NCBI RefSeq assembly: GCF_019799925.1
Contig: NZ_JABGCG010000004.1
Span: 372,001-436,000 of the forward strand
Direction of reading: 5' to 3'
Length of the DNA stretch: 64,000 bases
DNA from: Blastococcus sp. CPCC 205250
GTDB lineage: Bacteria > Actinomycetota > Actinomycetes > Mycobacteriales > Geodermatophilaceae
The notes below the pieces were generated by a model. It saw only the letters and a program-made list of their open reading frames with translations. It searched no databases and was not told the origin of the DNA. The translations under genes and the position numbers were made by a program. Position 1 is the first letter of the stretch; each line of letters opens with the position of its first letter. This document shows, one piece after another, positions 42,347-51,723 of the stretch.

Positions 42347-43153
42347 TCACCGGCCGGCCAGCCTCAGCACGCGCTCGGCCTGGCGGAAGATCGGCCCGTC
42401 CACCATGCGGCCCTCGAAGGTCGTGACCCCACGCTCGTCGCCGACCGCGTCGAACAGCCGGCGGGCCCACGCGACCCGGTCGTCGGAGGGCCGGTAGGCG
42501 CCGCGGATCACCTCGACCTGGCTCGGGTGGATGGCCACGGTCGCGTCGAAGCCGACCGCGACGGCGTCCTCGCACTCGGCGCGCAGCCCCTCGACGTCCG
42601 GGATGTCCATGTGGACGGCGTCGATCGCGAGCCGGCCGTGCGCCTTCGCTCCCACCAGCGTGCGGCTGCGCGCGTGGCGGGCGACGTCGCGGTAGGAGCC
42701 GTCGGTGTGCCGGCTGGTCATGCCGCCGAGCCCGGCGACCAGGTCGTCGGCCCCCCACATGACGCCGACGACGTCCGGGGCCGCGGCGAGCTCGCCCACC
42801 CGCTCGACGCCCAGCGGTGACTCCACCAGCACGAGGACCTCGCGTCCGGCGAGAGCGGCGAGTCCGGCCGGGTCCTCGGCCTTGGCCAGCATCACCCGGC
42901 GCAGCGGGGAGTCGGCCAGCAGCGCGAGGTCGGCGTCGTGGTCGGCCGTGCCGGCGGCGTTGATCCGCAGGACGGTGCGATCGGGGTCGAGATCACCGGA
43001 CCGCACGGCGTTCCGGGCCGCGGCCTTGGCGGCGGGGGCGACGGCGTCCTCGAGGTCGATGACCACGACGTCGGCCACGGCCGCCGCCTTGGCCCACCGG
43101 TCGGCACGGTCGGCGGGGCAGAACAGCCAGGCGGGGCCGGGCTGCCAGGTCAC
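42347..43153 (-). CDS. HpcH/HpaI aldolase, CitE-like (malyl-CoA-type lyase)
   Basis: This 268-residue CitE-like TIM barrel has [11 protein letters not shown] near residue 30, the Arg strand [18 protein letters not shown] and [10 protein letters not shown], plus a C-terminal [10 protein letters not shown]. Relatives cleave citryl-CoA, malyl-CoA or beta-methylmalyl-CoA. The GTG at 43153 overlaps the MaoC stop, so the two are coupled. A MaoC hydratase next to a CitE-like lyase matches hydration of a mesaconyl-CoA-like ester followed by retro-Claisen or thioester cleavage. The exact acyl group is unknown. Confidence 0.88.
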   Translation of the reverse strand: MTWQPGPAWLFCPADRADRWAKAAAVADVVVIDLEDAVAPAAKAAARNAVRSGDLDPDRTVLRINAAGTADHDADLALLADSPLRRVMLAKAEDPAGLAALAGREVLVLVESPLGVERVGELAAAPDVVGVMWGADDLVAGLGGMTSRHTDGSYRDVARHARSRTLVGAKAHGRLAIDAVHMDIPDVEGLRAECEDAVAVGFDATVAIHPSQVEVIRGAYRPSDDRVAWARRLFDAVGDERGVTTFEGRMVDGPIFRQAERVLRLAGR

Positions 43154-43638
43154 TGCGGCTCGGCACGGACGAGGGTCTGGCGGACGGCGACCGCCACCAC
43201 CTCGCCGTGCTGGTTGCGGGCGGTGTGCCGCAACGAGACGACACCCTCCCCCGGACGGCTGGCCGACAGCCGCTTGTCGGTCACGAGCGTCTCGGCGTAC
43301 AGGGTGTCCCCGAGGAACACCGGCTGGGGGAAGGCCACCTCGGAGAACCCCAGGTTGGCCACGATGGTGCCCTGGGTGAGCTGGGCGACCGACAACCCGA
43401 CGACCGTGGACAACGTGAACATGGAGTTGACCAGGCGCTGGTTGAACGGTGGCTGCTTCTCGCTGGCCGCAGCATCCAGGTGCAGGGCCTGCGTGTTCAT
43501 CGTCAGCGTCGTGAACAGCACGTTGTCCGCCTCGGTCACGGTCCGCCCAGGCCGGTGCTCGTAGACGGCACCCACCTCGAACTCCTCGAACCACAGACCT
43601 CGCTGGACGATGCGCGCGACCGCGGGCGCGTCGCTCAT
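43150..43638 (-). CDS. MaoC-like hydratase (mesaconyl-CoA hydratase type)
   Basis: This 162-residue hot-dog-fold protein has a [14 protein letters not shown] segment, where the hydratase Asp/His signature is present in the variant found in mesaconyl-CoA hydratase-like proteins (Asn in place of the usual Asp). It would add water to a branched enoyl-CoA. The ATG at 43638 overlaps the stop of the upstream LLM gene (ATGA). It is the middle gene of LLM-MaoC-CitE. Confidence 0.86.
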   Translation of the reverse strand: MSDAPAVARIVQRGLWFEEFEVGAVYEHRPGRTVTEADNVLFTTLTMNTQALHLDAAASEKQPPFNQRLVNSMFTLSTVVGLSVAQLTQGTIVANLGFSEVAFPQPVFLGDTLYAETLVTDKRLSASRPGEGVVSLRHTARNQHGEVVAVAVRQTLVRAEPQ

Positions 43639-44636
43639 CTCGCTGCCGTTCGGTCGCCGCCGCGGGGCGAGCCGGCGCTCAGGAGGCCGCCCACCACCCG
43701 GTCACGGACGACGTGGGCGGGCGGCGGCGGGACGAGCTGCAGGACGACGAGGTCGGCCCCGGCCTCGAGGTGGGCGTCGATGCTCCGGCTCAGCCCCTCG
43801 GGGTCCCCCGGGGCGACGAGCGCGTCGACGAGGCGGTCGCTCGCCGTCCGGAAGTCCTCCTCGGTGTACCCGAACCGCTCCAGGTTGCTGGTGTAGTTGG
43901 GCAGCCCCAGGCAGAACCGCATGTACTCCTGGAGCTCCTGTCCGCCCTCCGGCGCCACGGAGACCATGAGGGCGGGCGCCAGCCAGCGGTCCGGGCCGAG
44001 CAGCTCCCGCGAGCGCGCGGTGTGCTCGACCGGGCAGAAGTAGGTGTGCACCCCGTCGGCCGCCTCGGCAGCCAGCTCGGTCATCTTCGGTCCGAGCGCG
44101 GCCAGGATGCGGGGTGGGAGCTTCCTCCCCTTGGCCGTCGCGTCCATGGCCGCGAGGTAGTCGCGCATGGTCTTCAGCGGCGGACCGAAGACGTGCCCGC
44201 GCGCTTCGACCAGGGCGCGGTGACTGACGCCCATGCCGAGGACGAAGCGGCCCGGGAAGGCGTCCTCGAGGGTCGCCGAGGCGGCCACCATGGCCTCGGG
44301 GTCGCGGGCGTAGATGGTCGCCACACCCAGCGAGATGCGCAGGTCCGTCGTCGCGGACAGGTACAGCGCCGACCGGACGAAGGGATCGGCGCCCCGGAAC
44401 TCGGGGAGGAAGAGGGTGCCCACCCCGGCCGCCTCGAACTCGCGGACCATCTCCACGGCCTCGGCGACCGGCAGGTTGTCCAGGAAGCCGCCCCACAGGC
44501 CCGTCCGGCGGGGATCGAGCCCCGTGCCGGGGATCCCGGTCCGGAGCTGACCGGCCCGCGAGGAGTCGTGCTCGGCATCCATCTGCTGGACCTCCTGGTC
44601 CGTGGGGAACCGCCCGTGGGGGTTCGGGTCCGACAT
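43635..44636 (-). CDS. LLM-class F420-dependent oxidoreductase
   Basis: This 333-residue luciferase-like TIM-barrel protein has [15 protein letters not shown], the [14 protein letters not shown] strand and [11 protein letters not shown], as in the F420-dependent actinobacterial LLM families. It would oxidise or reduce a substrate with cofactor F420. An N-terminal extension of about 50 residues precedes the conserved core. The ATG at 44636 is chosen; an ATG at 44672 lies inside the upstream operator. It is the first gene of a three-gene coupled operon. Confidence 0.86.
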   Translation of the reverse strand: MSDPNPHGRFPTDQEVQQMDAEHDSSRAGQLRTGIPGTGLDPRRTGLWGGFLDNLPVAEAVEMVREFEAAGVGTLFLPEFRGADPFVRSALYLSATTDLRISLGVATIYARDPEAMVAASATLEDAFPGRFVLGMGVSHRALVEARGHVFGPPLKTMRDYLAAMDATAKGRKLPPRILAALGPKMTELAAEAADGVHTYFCPVEHTARSRELLGPDRWLAPALMVSVAPEGGQELQEYMRFCLGLPNYTSNLERFGYTEEDFRTASDRLVDALVAPGDPEGLSRSIDAHLEAGADLVVLQLVPPPPAHVVRDRVVGGLLSAGSPRGGDRTAAR

Positions 44637-44665
44637 CCCGCCCGCACCGGTCGTCCGGCCCTTTA

Positions 44666-44679
44666 CTGACATCGACGTC
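44666..44679 (+). promoter_or_regulatory. CTGACATCGACGTC site 4 (exact)
   Basis: This is an exact copy of the 14-bp motif, 30 bp upstream of the LLM start at 44636. It extends to TCGACGTCGA, a perfect 10-bp palindrome at 44672-44681. Confidence 0.75.
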
Positions 44680-44749
44680 GAAACTAGGTGGGCCCACGTA
44701 CGGCGTCAAGCCCGTGGGCGGGCCCCGGCGGGCGGCTCCCGGCCGGGTC

Positions 44750-45895
44750 TCAGGTCGTCAGGATCGAGACGGCGGCGACGCCGGGAGCGCCGTAGAGCTG
44801 GGCCAGGCCGACCCGGGGCGTCGTCGGCACCTGCCGGTCGCCGGCCCGGCCCCGCATCTGCGTGACCAGCTCGTGCACCTGGCGCAGACCCGAGGCGCCC
44901 ACGGGTTCACCGTTGGCGATCAGCCCGCCGTCGGTGTTCACCGGGAGGGCCCCGGTGATCGTCGTGGCCCCGGCGGCGATCAGCTCGTTCTGCTCTCCGT
45001 CGGCGCACAGGCCCACCTCGGCCATGTGCATGACCTCGTTGCCCGCGTCGGTGTCCTGCAGCTGGGCGATCTGGACGTCCTCGGGTCCGATGCCGGCCGC
45101 CTCGTAGGCCGCCCGGGCCGCCTCGACGGTGGGTGCCGGCACGTGCTCGAGCGCCGCGGACGGGGTGTGCACCTCGAACGCGCCGTACCGCCGGGTGCGG
45201 GTGACCACGCTGCGGAGGTACACCGGACTGTCGGAGTACTGGTGGGCGATCGCAGCATCGCAGACGACCACGGCCGCCGCGCCCTCGTCCGGCGAGCAGA
45301 ACATGTAGTGGGTCAGCGGGTGGTTCAGCATGCGGGAGCCGAGGATCTCCTCCTCGGTCAGCGCCTTGCGCCGGAACGCCGACGGGTTGATCGCCCCGTT
45401 CGCGTAGGCCTTGGCGGCGACCCGGGCCAGCGTCTGGTGCGTGATGCCGTGGTCGTGCATGTAGCGGTTGATCTTCATCCCGAAGAACTTCGTCGTCAGG
45501 AACAGACCCATCTCGCCGTACCACTCCGGGCAGGCGTAGTCCGTCGGGTCGGCGGTGAACGCGCCGGTCTCGTGCTTGTCGAGGCCGAGGACCAGGCCGA
45601 TCCGGTGCTCCCCGAGCCGGATCTGCTGAGCCGCCAGGGCCAGGGCACTGCCCGCGGTCGCGCAGCCGTTGTAGACGTTGGTGAACGGCAGGCCCGTCAG
45701 CCCGACCTCGGCGACCACCGAGTCGGGCTGGTCGATCTCGAAGCTGCCGCCGACGGCGAAGTCCACGTCGGGCCAGGCGAGGCCGGCGTCGGCGAGCGCG
45801 AGCCGAGCGGCCTCGGCGCCCATGGTCAGCGCGGACTTGCCGGGATACCGGCCGAAGGGGTGCAGACCCACCCCGATGATCGCGACGTCAGGCAC
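44750..45895 (-). CDS. Thiolase-fold protein (SCP-x/Ltp type), probable aldolase rather than thiolase
   Basis: This 381-residue thiolase-fold protein keeps a Cys in NVYNGCATAGSAL near residue 90. The thiolase His is replaced by Glu330 (NGEPVGASG instead of GHP), and the C-terminal Cys is replaced by Tyr368 (QLYGAPG). True thiolysis is thus unlikely. The neighbouring DUF35 protein, whose gene overlaps by eight bases, fits the Ltp2-ChsH2-like pairs that perform retro-aldol cleavage of branched side chains. The GTG at 45895 has GGAGGGG upstream. The tyrosine role is inferred by analogy. Confidence 0.88.
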   Translation of the reverse strand: MPDVAIIGVGLHPFGRYPGKSALTMGAEAARLALADAGLAWPDVDFAVGGSFEIDQPDSVVAEVGLTGLPFTNVYNGCATAGSALALAAQQIRLGEHRIGLVLGLDKHETGAFTADPTDYACPEWYGEMGLFLTTKFFGMKINRYMHDHGITHQTLARVAAKAYANGAINPSAFRRKALTEEEILGSRMLNHPLTHYMFCSPDEGAAAVVVCDAAIAHQYSDSPVYLRSVVTRTRRYGAFEVHTPSAALEHVPAPTVEAARAAYEAAGIGPEDVQIAQLQDTDAGNEVMHMAEVGLCADGEQNELIAAGATTITGALPVNTDGGLIANGEPVGASGLRQVHELVTQMRGRAGDRQVPTTPRVGLAQLYGAPGVAAVSILTT

Positions 45896-46358
45896 CTGCT
45901 GCCACCCCTCCACTGTCCTCGACGGCCTGCTCGGCGGCACCCGGCGCGAACGCGAAGGTGACGACCTCCCGGCCCTCCTCGTCCACGCGCCAGGGCACCA
46001 CCACCAGGTGCATCGGCATCCCGATCTCGATCGTCTCGGCCGTGACCCCGACCAGGAGGGCCTCGACCCGGAGCTCGCCGGGGATCTCGACCAGCCCGAC
46101 GAACCACGGCAGGGTCTCCGCTCCGACCGTCAGCGTGCCGTTGAACGGCTCCTTGGGGGCGAAGCCCTGGGACGTCCAGGTCCACAGGGTCCCCTCCCGG
46201 CCCAGGAGCTGCTCGGTGACCGCGACGGAGCCGCAGCGGGGGCACCCGTGCCGCCGGGGGAAACTCACGGCGTCGCACGCGCCGCACCGCCCCCCGATGA
46301 GCTGCGGCTGCTCGCTGGGCCAGGTGAACAGTCCCTCAGCGATCGCTTCGCCGGCCAC
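45888..46358 (-). CDS. DUF35 OB-fold protein with zinc ribbon (ChsH2-like)
   Basis: This 156-residue protein has an N-terminal rubredoxin-like zinc ribbon (CGAC and CPRCG near residues 25-42), followed by a DUF35 OB fold. Such proteins bind acyl-CoA and partner with thiolase-like aldolases or hydratases. It is encoded directly before the aldolase-like gene and probably forms a complex with it. The GTG at 46358 follows GGAGGCGCG. An 8-bp tandem repeat lies 12 bases upstream. Confidence 0.88.
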   Translation of the reverse strand: MAGEAIAEGLFTWPSEQPQLIGGRCGACDAVSFPRRHGCPRCGSVAVTEQLLGREGTLWTWTSQGFAPKEPFNGTLTVGAETLPWFVGLVEIPGELRVEALLVGVTAETIEIGMPMHLVVVPWRVDEEGREVVTFAFAPGAAEQAVEDSGGVAAGA

Positions 46359-46369
46359 CGCGCCTCCAC

Positions 46370-46393
46370 TCTCGTCGTCTCGTCGTCTCGTCC
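46370..46393. repeat. 8-bp tandem repeat upstream of the DUF35 gene
   Basis: Three copies of TCTCGTCG (the last with one mismatch) lie 12 bases upstream of the GTG at 46358, the same distance as the octamer repeat before the SDR at 25368. Confidence 0.8.
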
Positions 46394-46507
46394 GCGCGCC
46401 GCTGCCGAGCCGTCGAGGCGGGTCGCCGGCATCCCGGACCCGGAGGCCCGTCCGTGCCGAGGCTCACCGGGATTGGCGCTTGTCGCAGTGGTCGGCAAAA
46501 TCCTACA

Positions 46508-46521
46508 CTGACGTCAATATC
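46508..46521 (+). promoter_or_regulatory. CTGACATCGACGTC-type site 5
   Basis: CTGACGTCAATATC matches 10 of 14 positions. It lies between the divergent DUF35 (46358) and acyl-CoA dehydrogenase (46549) starts. Confidence 0.45.
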
Positions 46522-46548
46522 GATTGCAGGTGTCCGGAGGAGGACTGC

Positions 46549-47709
46549 GTGGTCGCACGAGTGCCTGGGGACCTGTCCCGGGACGCGGACCTGGCCGGCT
46601 TCGCCGCCCGCTTCCGCGTCTGGTTGGCGGAGTCGACGGCCGACGTCGCACCACTCCTGGCCGAGCACAGCGACTACGACGTCCGGGTGCAGAACGCCCG
46701 CGCCCTGCGGCGACTGCTGTGCGAGCACGGATGGGGCCTCGCCGGCTGGCCGGAGGAGGCCGGCGGGCTCGGTGGCTCGATCCTGCACCGCTCCGTGGTG
46801 ACCGAGGAGCTCTTCCGCGCGGGCTGGTCGGGCCCGACGGTCTTCGAGCACCTCGAGATCATCGCTCCCACGCTGGTGGAGTTCGCCGCGCCGGAGTTCG
46901 TCCAGGCCGTCGTCCCGGCTTTCCTCGACGGCTCCCGGTCCTGGTCGCAGGGCTTCTCCGAGCCCGAGGCCGGTTCGGATCTCGCCTCGCTGCGCACCCG
47001 CGCGGTGCGCGACGGCGACGACTTCGTCGTCAACGGCGCCAAGATCTGGACCACGTGGTCGAAGTGGGCGCACTGGTGCCTGGCTCTCGTGCGCACCGGC
47101 AGCGCCGAGGAGCGGCACCGCGGGCTCTCGATGATCGCGATCGACCTCGCCTCCCCCGGCGTCGAGGTGCGCACGATCCGGCAGGCCAACGGCACCGACG
47201 AGCTGGCGCAGGTGCACTTCACCGACGTGCGCGTCCCGGCGGCCCAGCTCGTGGGCGAGGTGGGCCGCGGCTGGAACGTCGCCCTGTACCTGCTCGCCCG
47301 GGAGCGCGGGACGCTGTCCTGGCTGCGCCACTGCGCCTTCCGGCACTGGCTGACCACCGGCACCGAGGTGATGGGCGAGGACTCCGACCGGGAGCTGGGG
47401 TCCGTCGTCCTGCAGCTCGCCGGCGTCCGCGCCGCCGCGGCGCGCCTGCTGAGCCGGGCCGCCGACGGCGCGCAGCTGGGCCCGGAGGCGGCGTTCAACA
47501 AGCTGCTCATGACGCGCACCGAGCAGTCGCTGTTCAACCTCCTCCGGGAGGTCGACGGCGGGCGGATCGCGCTGCCCGCCGACTCGCCGGAGGACGTGCT
47601 GCAGCAGCAGGAGTACCTCTTCTCCCGCATCGTCACGATCTACGGAGGCAGCCAGCAGATGCAGCTCACCACGGTCGCGCGTCACGTCCTGGGGCTGCGC
47701 GATGGCTGA
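46549..47709 (+). CDS. Acyl-CoA dehydrogenase, larger subunit of a two-gene enzyme
   Basis: This 386-residue acyl-CoA dehydrogenase has GFSEPEAGSDLASLRT near residue 145 and a C-terminal VTIYGGSQQMQLTTVARHVL FAD/substrate segment. It overlaps the following smaller dehydrogenase-like gene by eight bases. That arrangement is typical of heterotetrameric steroid-type FadE pairs, where each polypeptide supplies part of the FAD site. The GTG at 46549 has GGAGGAGG six bases upstream. It would dehydrogenate an acyl-CoA with a bulky or branched tail. Confidence 0.9.
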   Translation: MVARVPGDLSRDADLAGFAARFRVWLAESTADVAPLLAEHSDYDVRVQNARALRRLLCEHGWGLAGWPEEAGGLGGSILHRSVVTEELFRAGWSGPTVFEHLEIIAPTLVEFAAPEFVQAVVPAFLDGSRSWSQGFSEPEAGSDLASLRTRAVRDGDDFVVNGAKIWTTWSKWAHWCLALVRTGSAEERHRGLSMIAIDLASPGVEVRTIRQANGTDELAQVHFTDVRVPAAQLVGEVGRGWNVALYLLARERGTLSWLRHCAFRHWLTTGTEVMGEDSDRELGSVVLQLAGVRAAAARLLSRAADGAQLGPEAAFNKLLMTRTEQSLFNLLREVDGGRIALPADSPEDVLQQQEYLFSRIVTIYGGSQQMQLTTVARHVLGLRDG

Positions 47710-48679
47710 CGGAGACCTGCGCCCCGCCGACTACGTCGGCTTCCGGGACGCCGCCGCCGCCATCCTGGGCCGCCACTCCGGTGCCGGCGCGCTGGACGCG
47801 TTCGGGTTCACCGACGTCTACGCCGACGGAGCCGAGGACCTGCGCCCCGCGTACGCGTTCCTCGAGGCGCAGGGCTCCTGCTGCGTGTCCACGCCGGCCC
47901 TCGGGCTGCTGGCCCTCGCCGGCCTCGACGACGACCGCCTCGCCACGGACGGCAGGTCCCCGCTGTTCGGCGCCCCTGTCGGCCGATCGTCGCTGGTGGC
48001 CGTCCCCGGCATGACGCCGGACGACGGGGTCCTGGTCGACCGGCGCGGCTCCGGTCTCGTCGCGGTCGAGGACCCGTCGGCGGTGCGGCGGACGCCGCCG
48101 GCGCCGGTCGCCGACGACTACCTCACCGTGCTGGACCTGGACCGCGCCGAGTGCCGGGTCGTCGTCCCCGAGGGCGAGGCGGAGGCACTCCGCGAGGGGA
48201 TCGTCGCCCGCACCCGGCTCGGCGCCGCAGCAGAGCTGCTGGGCCTGACCGACCGGCTCCTGCGGGACGCCGCGGGCTACGCCGGTCAGCGCGCGCAGTT
48301 CGGCCGGACGCTGAGCAGCTTCCAGGCCATGCAGCACCTGCTGGCCTGGGCCGCGACCGAGCGGCACCAGCTCACGTGCCTGTTCGACATCGCCGTCGCC
48401 GGCTCGGCCGCCGGTCCGGTGGACCCGGAACTCGCGCGCGCGGTCAAGGCGATGGCCGGGCGCGTCTTCCACGCCGTCGCGCAGACCGCCATCCAGGTGA
48501 CCGGCGCGATCAGCTTCACCTGGGAGCACTCCCTGAACCGGCCGCACCAGCGGGGGATGGCGCTGGACCAGCTGGCCGGGTCGTCGGCCGACCTCGTCGC
48601 GGCGATCGGCCGACAGGCGCGGACCGAGGGCGTCGTCCCGGAGCTGTTCGCCCTCGCCGCCGGCGCCGCCGACACCTGA
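47702..48679 (+). CDS. Acyl-CoA dehydrogenase-like smaller subunit
   Basis: This 325-residue protein has the acyl-CoA dehydrogenase C-terminal helical domain (GQRAQFGRTLSSFQAMQHLL near residue 205) and an ITGAISFTWEH-like segment (QVTGAISFTWEHSLNRPH) near residue 270, but a reduced N-terminal half. It lacks the usual EPEAGSD segment found in the preceding gene. It probably forms an alpha2beta2 enzyme with that protein. The ATG at 47702 lies within the end of the upstream gene, so the two are coupled. Confidence 0.85.
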   Translation: MADGDLRPADYVGFRDAAAAILGRHSGAGALDAFGFTDVYADGAEDLRPAYAFLEAQGSCCVSTPALGLLALAGLDDDRLATDGRSPLFGAPVGRSSLVAVPGMTPDDGVLVDRRGSGLVAVEDPSAVRRTPPAPVADDYLTVLDLDRAECRVVVPEGEAEALREGIVARTRLGAAAELLGLTDRLLRDAAGYAGQRAQFGRTLSSFQAMQHLLAWAATERHQLTCLFDIAVAGSAAGPVDPELARAVKAMAGRVFHAVAQTAIQVTGAISFTWEHSLNRPHQRGMALDQLAGSSADLVAAIGRQARTEGVVPELFALAAGAADT

Positions 48680-48747
48680 TCCCTCCCGGCCGCAGGACCC
48701 CACCCCTCCCCCGCCCTGTCCCGCGCACCCCCGTCGAGGAGAAGCTG

Positions 48748-50013
48748 ATGCGTTCGAGAAGCCGTGTGACCCTGGCGCTGGCGTGTTCCGCCGCGCTCGT
48801 GCTGTCCGCGTGCGGCAGTGACGACGAGGACGGCGGCGGTGGCAGCGGTGGCACCGGCGGCACCGGCGGCGGCGGGGGGCCGATCCGGCTCGGCTACCTG
48901 ACGTCCGTCAGCGGCCCGGCGGCCGTGACCTTCGTCGGCGTCCAGGAGGGCGCGGAGGCGCGCCTGGCCGCCTATGCCGAGGAAGGTCGGGAGTGCTCGG
49001 ACACCGAGTTCGAGGTCGTGGTGGGGGACGACGCGTCCACCCCCCAGGGCGCCCTCGCCGGTGCCCAGTCGCTGGTGCAGCAGGAGGACGTCTACGCCGT
49101 CCTGCCCGTCAGCTCGAGGTTCTTCGGAGCCGGCGACTTCGCCGGTACCCAGGCGGCTGACACGCCGTTCGTGGGCGCGGCCTTCGACGGCGGGGCACAG
49201 TGGCAGAACCCGGAGTACCGCAACCTCTTCAGCGCCATCGGCACCATCGACTACGAGGAGGTCGCCACGACCCACGGCGACTACTTCCAGGCGGTCGGCG
49301 GGACGAGGATCGCGGCCGTGAGCGTCGAGTCCCCCTCCTCGGCGGGCGCGGCCGACGCGGCCGTCGCGGGCGCGGAGCAGGTCGGACTCGAGCGTGGCTA
49401 CGTCAACACCTCCGTGCCGGTCGGCAGCACCGACGTCGGCACGATCGTGCTCGGCATCCAGGAGTCGGGTGCGGACGTGCTGTTCCTGCCGGTCAACCCG
49501 GACACGGCTTTCGCGATCGTGGCCGGCCTCCGGCAGCTGGGTGTGGAGATGAAGTCGATCGTGCTCGTCGCCGGGTACGGCGCCGACCTGCTCGCGTCCG
49601 GTCCCGCGGTCCAGGCGGCGCAGGGAGTCAGCTTCGCGAACGTCTGGGCTCCGACGGAGCTGGACACGGAGGCCACGCGGTTCCAGTCGGAGGCCCTGCG
49701 TGAGTTCGCGGGCTCCGAGTCGGGGATCCCGTCGTTCTCCCAGGGGATGGCCTGGCTGGCCACCGACCTGTTCCTCCACGGTCTGGAGCAGGCCGGCTGC
49801 GACGCCTCGCAGCAGGAGTTCATCGACACCCTCCGCGAGGACGACACCTTCGACGGCGGCGGCCTGCTCGGCGCGGAGATCGACTTCGCGCAGGTCGGAG
49901 ACCTCGCCAGCGGCAACGGTCCCGGCAACTGCTTCTACGTCGTCACCCTGGAGGGCGAGAGCTTCGTCCCCGAGCCGGACGGCTCCCCCGTCTGCGGCGA
50001 GCTCGTCGAGTAG
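48748..50013 (+). CDS. Branched-chain-amino-acid-type (LivJ-like) substrate-binding lipoprotein
   Basis: This 421-residue type-1 periplasmic-binding protein has a lipobox LVLSAC and a Gly/Ser/Thr-rich linker of about 20 residues. The binding domain then begins with IRLGYLTSVSGPAA. It would capture a small carboxylated or aromatic ligand outside the membrane. No permease or ATPase gene is nearby. It is clearly paralogous to the protein at 63440 (both share RLAAYAEEG and LVQQEDVYA). The ATG at 48748 follows GAGGAGAA. It may be cotranscribed with the dehydrogenase pair. Confidence 0.9.
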   Translation: MRSRSRVTLALACSAALVLSACGSDDEDGGGGSGGTGGTGGGGGPIRLGYLTSVSGPAAVTFVGVQEGAEARLAAYAEEGRECSDTEFEVVVGDDASTPQGALAGAQSLVQQEDVYAVLPVSSRFFGAGDFAGTQAADTPFVGAAFDGGAQWQNPEYRNLFSAIGTIDYEEVATTHGDYFQAVGGTRIAAVSVESPSSAGAADAAVAGAEQVGLERGYVNTSVPVGSTDVGTIVLGIQESGADVLFLPVNPDTAFAIVAGLRQLGVEMKSIVLVAGYGADLLASGPAVQAAQGVSFANVWAPTELDTEATRFQSEALREFAGSESGIPSFSQGMAWLATDLFLHGLEQAGCDASQQEFIDTLREDDTFDGGGLLGAEIDFAQVGDLASGNGPGNCFYVVTLEGESFVPEPDGSPVCGELVE

Positions 50014-50175
50014 GGGCGCTCGTCCCGCCGCGCCGGGACCTCACCCGTCGAGGGGAGCCGGTCGCCTCGCCGCCGGGCCGGCACCGTCGCAGCCCTTATG
50101 CTCTCCTGCGATCACGAAGGGTCGCAGAGCCGGTGCGGCCGCGCCCGACGGGCGCTGCGAGGGAAGGTGTCGTCG

Positions 50176-50823
50176 ATGGAGTCCGAGCCTCGCTCCGCGA
50201 AGGGCCGGCGCACCCGAGCGCGCCTCATCGACGCCGGGAAGCGGGTCTTCGAGCGTGACGGGTTCCTGCAGGCCCGGATCTCCGACATCGCGGCCGAGGC
50301 CGAGGTCAGCCACGGGTCCTTCTACCACTACTTCGAATCGAAGGAACAGCTGTTCCGGGAGATCGCCGCGGAGGTCGAGGTCCGGCTGGTGTCCATGGAC
50401 GACACCACCCCCGACGACGAGCGCCCGACCGGGCCGATCGACCGCATCCGCGCCGCCAACCGGTCCTACCTCACGCGCTACCAGGACGAGGCCGCGATCA
50501 TGCGGGTGATCGAGGAGGTGAGCCGCTACGACGAGGACGTCCGCCGGGTGCGCACCGAGCGCGACGACCAGCTGGCCGCCCGCCTGGAGACCGCGATCGC
50601 CCGCCTCCAGGCGGAGGGGCTGGCCGACGAGCGCATCGACACCCGCTATGCGGCGCAGGCGCTGGGCGGCATGGTCGCCCGCTTCGCCGAGACGCTCTTC
50701 TTCGGGGGCCGCGGCATGGACCTGGACACCGCGGTCGAGCAGCTGACCCTGCTGTGGGCCAACTCCCTCGGCCTCAAGGAGAACCGCCCCCGCAAGGCAC
50801 GCAAGGCCGCGGGCGCGGCCTGA
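50176..50823 (+). CDS. TetR-family regulator
   Basis: This 215-residue TetR protein has a helix-turn-helix at residues about 12-60 (ISDIAAEAEVSHGSFYHYFE), a ligand domain and a basic C-terminal tail (ENRPRKARKAAGAA). The start ATG at 50176 follows GGGAAGG. It is placed in the same direction before the crotonase gene, which has a motif site in its promoter. It is one candidate for the regulator of the CTGACATCGACGTC sites, but nothing proves the link. No palindrome is evident directly before its own start. Confidence 0.85.
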   Translation: MESEPRSAKGRRTRARLIDAGKRVFERDGFLQARISDIAAEAEVSHGSFYHYFESKEQLFREIAAEVEVRLVSMDDTTPDDERPTGPIDRIRAANRSYLTRYQDEAAIMRVIEEVSRYDEDVRRVRTERDDQLAARLETAIARLQAEGLADERIDTRYAAQALGGMVARFAETLFFGGRGMDLDTAVEQLTLLWANSLGLKENRPRKARKAAGAA

Positions 50824-50900
50824 CGGCCGTCGCTCACGCGGCCCCTCCACTCGGCAGCGCCGCGTGACCGCAGGGGGTGGGGACCGTGAGGGTCCGTCGG

Positions 50901-50914
50901 CTAAAGTCGACGTC
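50901..50914 (+). promoter_or_regulatory. CTGACATCGACGTC-type site 6
   Basis: CTAAAGTCGACGTC matches 11 of 14 positions and includes the palindrome GTCGACGTCGAC (50906-50917). It lies 30 bp before the crotonase start at 50944. Confidence 0.6.
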
Positions 50915-50943
50915 GACCAATGTTTCGACCCCCTGGAGACCCC

Positions 50944-51723
50944 GTGACGTCGAGCGAGACCGTGCTGACGCAGGCCCCCGACGAGGACGGCGTCGCCGTC
51001 GTCACCCTCAACCGCCCGGCCGCCCTCAACGCCGCCGACGAGGAGCTGCACCGCGCCGTCACCGAGGTGTGGGCTCAGCTGGCGGAGCAGCCGGGGCTTC
51101 GCGCCGTGGTCCTCACCGGGGCGGGCACCGCGTTCTCCGCCGGCGGCGACCTCGCGTTCCTGCAGCGCCTCTCCGACGACGGGGCCTTGCGCAAGCGGGT
51201 CATCGCCGAGGGAGGCGACCTCGTCCGCGCGATGGTCTCCTTCCCGCACCCCGTGGTCGCCGCGGTGAACGGCCCCGCCGTCGGGCTCGGCTGCAGTCTG
51301 GCCTCCCTGGCCGACATCGTCGTCATGGCCGAGGACGCCTACTTCGCCGACCCGCACGTCGCCCTCGGCCTGGTGGCCGGCGACGGCGGGATCCTGACGT
51401 GGCCGCTCAACATGGGCCTGCAGCGGACCAAGGAGTGGCTGCTGCTCGGCGGCCGGATGAGCGCCCAGCAGGCTCTGGAGTACGGCCTGGCCAACCGGGT
51501 CGTCCCCGGGGACGAGGTCGTCCCGAAGGCGCGGGAGCTCGCCGCCCGGCTGGCGGGCCTGCCGCCGCAGTCGTTGCGGGAGACCCGTCGGGCGCTGAAC
51601 CAGCCGCTGGTGGCACGGGTCGAGGCCGCCCTCGACGACGTGCTCGCGGCGGAGACCGCGTCCTTCGACGAGCCGGCCTTCCAGCAGAACCTGGCGGCGA
51701 TGCGGGCGCGGTCCCGTGGCTGA
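50944..51723 (+). CDS. Enoyl-CoA hydratase/isomerase-family protein
   Basis: This 259-residue crotonase-fold protein has FSAGGDLAFL near residue 70 and NGPAVGLGCSLASLADIVV near residue 115, which form the oxyanion hole. Both hydratase Glu positions are changed: the first lies in GLGCSLA and the second in FADPHVALGL, which has His in place of Glu. The activity may therefore be isomerisation or hydrolysis rather than hydration. The GTG at 50944 has TGGAGA upstream. It overlaps the SnoaL-like gene by eight bases. Confidence 0.84.
   Translation: MTSSETVLTQAPDEDGVAVVTLNRPAALNAADEELHRAVTEVWAQLAEQPGLRAVVLTGAGTAFSAGGDLAFLQRLSDDGALRKRVIAEGGDLVRAMVSFPHPVVAAVNGPAVGLGCSLASLADIVVMAEDAYFADPHVALGLVAGDGGILTWPLNMGLQRTKEWLLLGGRMSAQQALEYGLANRVVPGDEVVPKARELAARLAGLPPQSLRETRRALNQPLVARVEAALDDVLAAETASFDEPAFQQNLAAMRARSRG

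Noticed and set aside
44637..44672. ATG at 44672 as the start of the LLM gene
   Set aside because: It would lie inside the exact motif site, which is more likely to be promoter DNA, and it adds only low-complexity residues.
44750..45895. Plain acetyl-CoA acetyltransferase
   Set aside because: The catalytic His and the second Cys of thiolases are absent.
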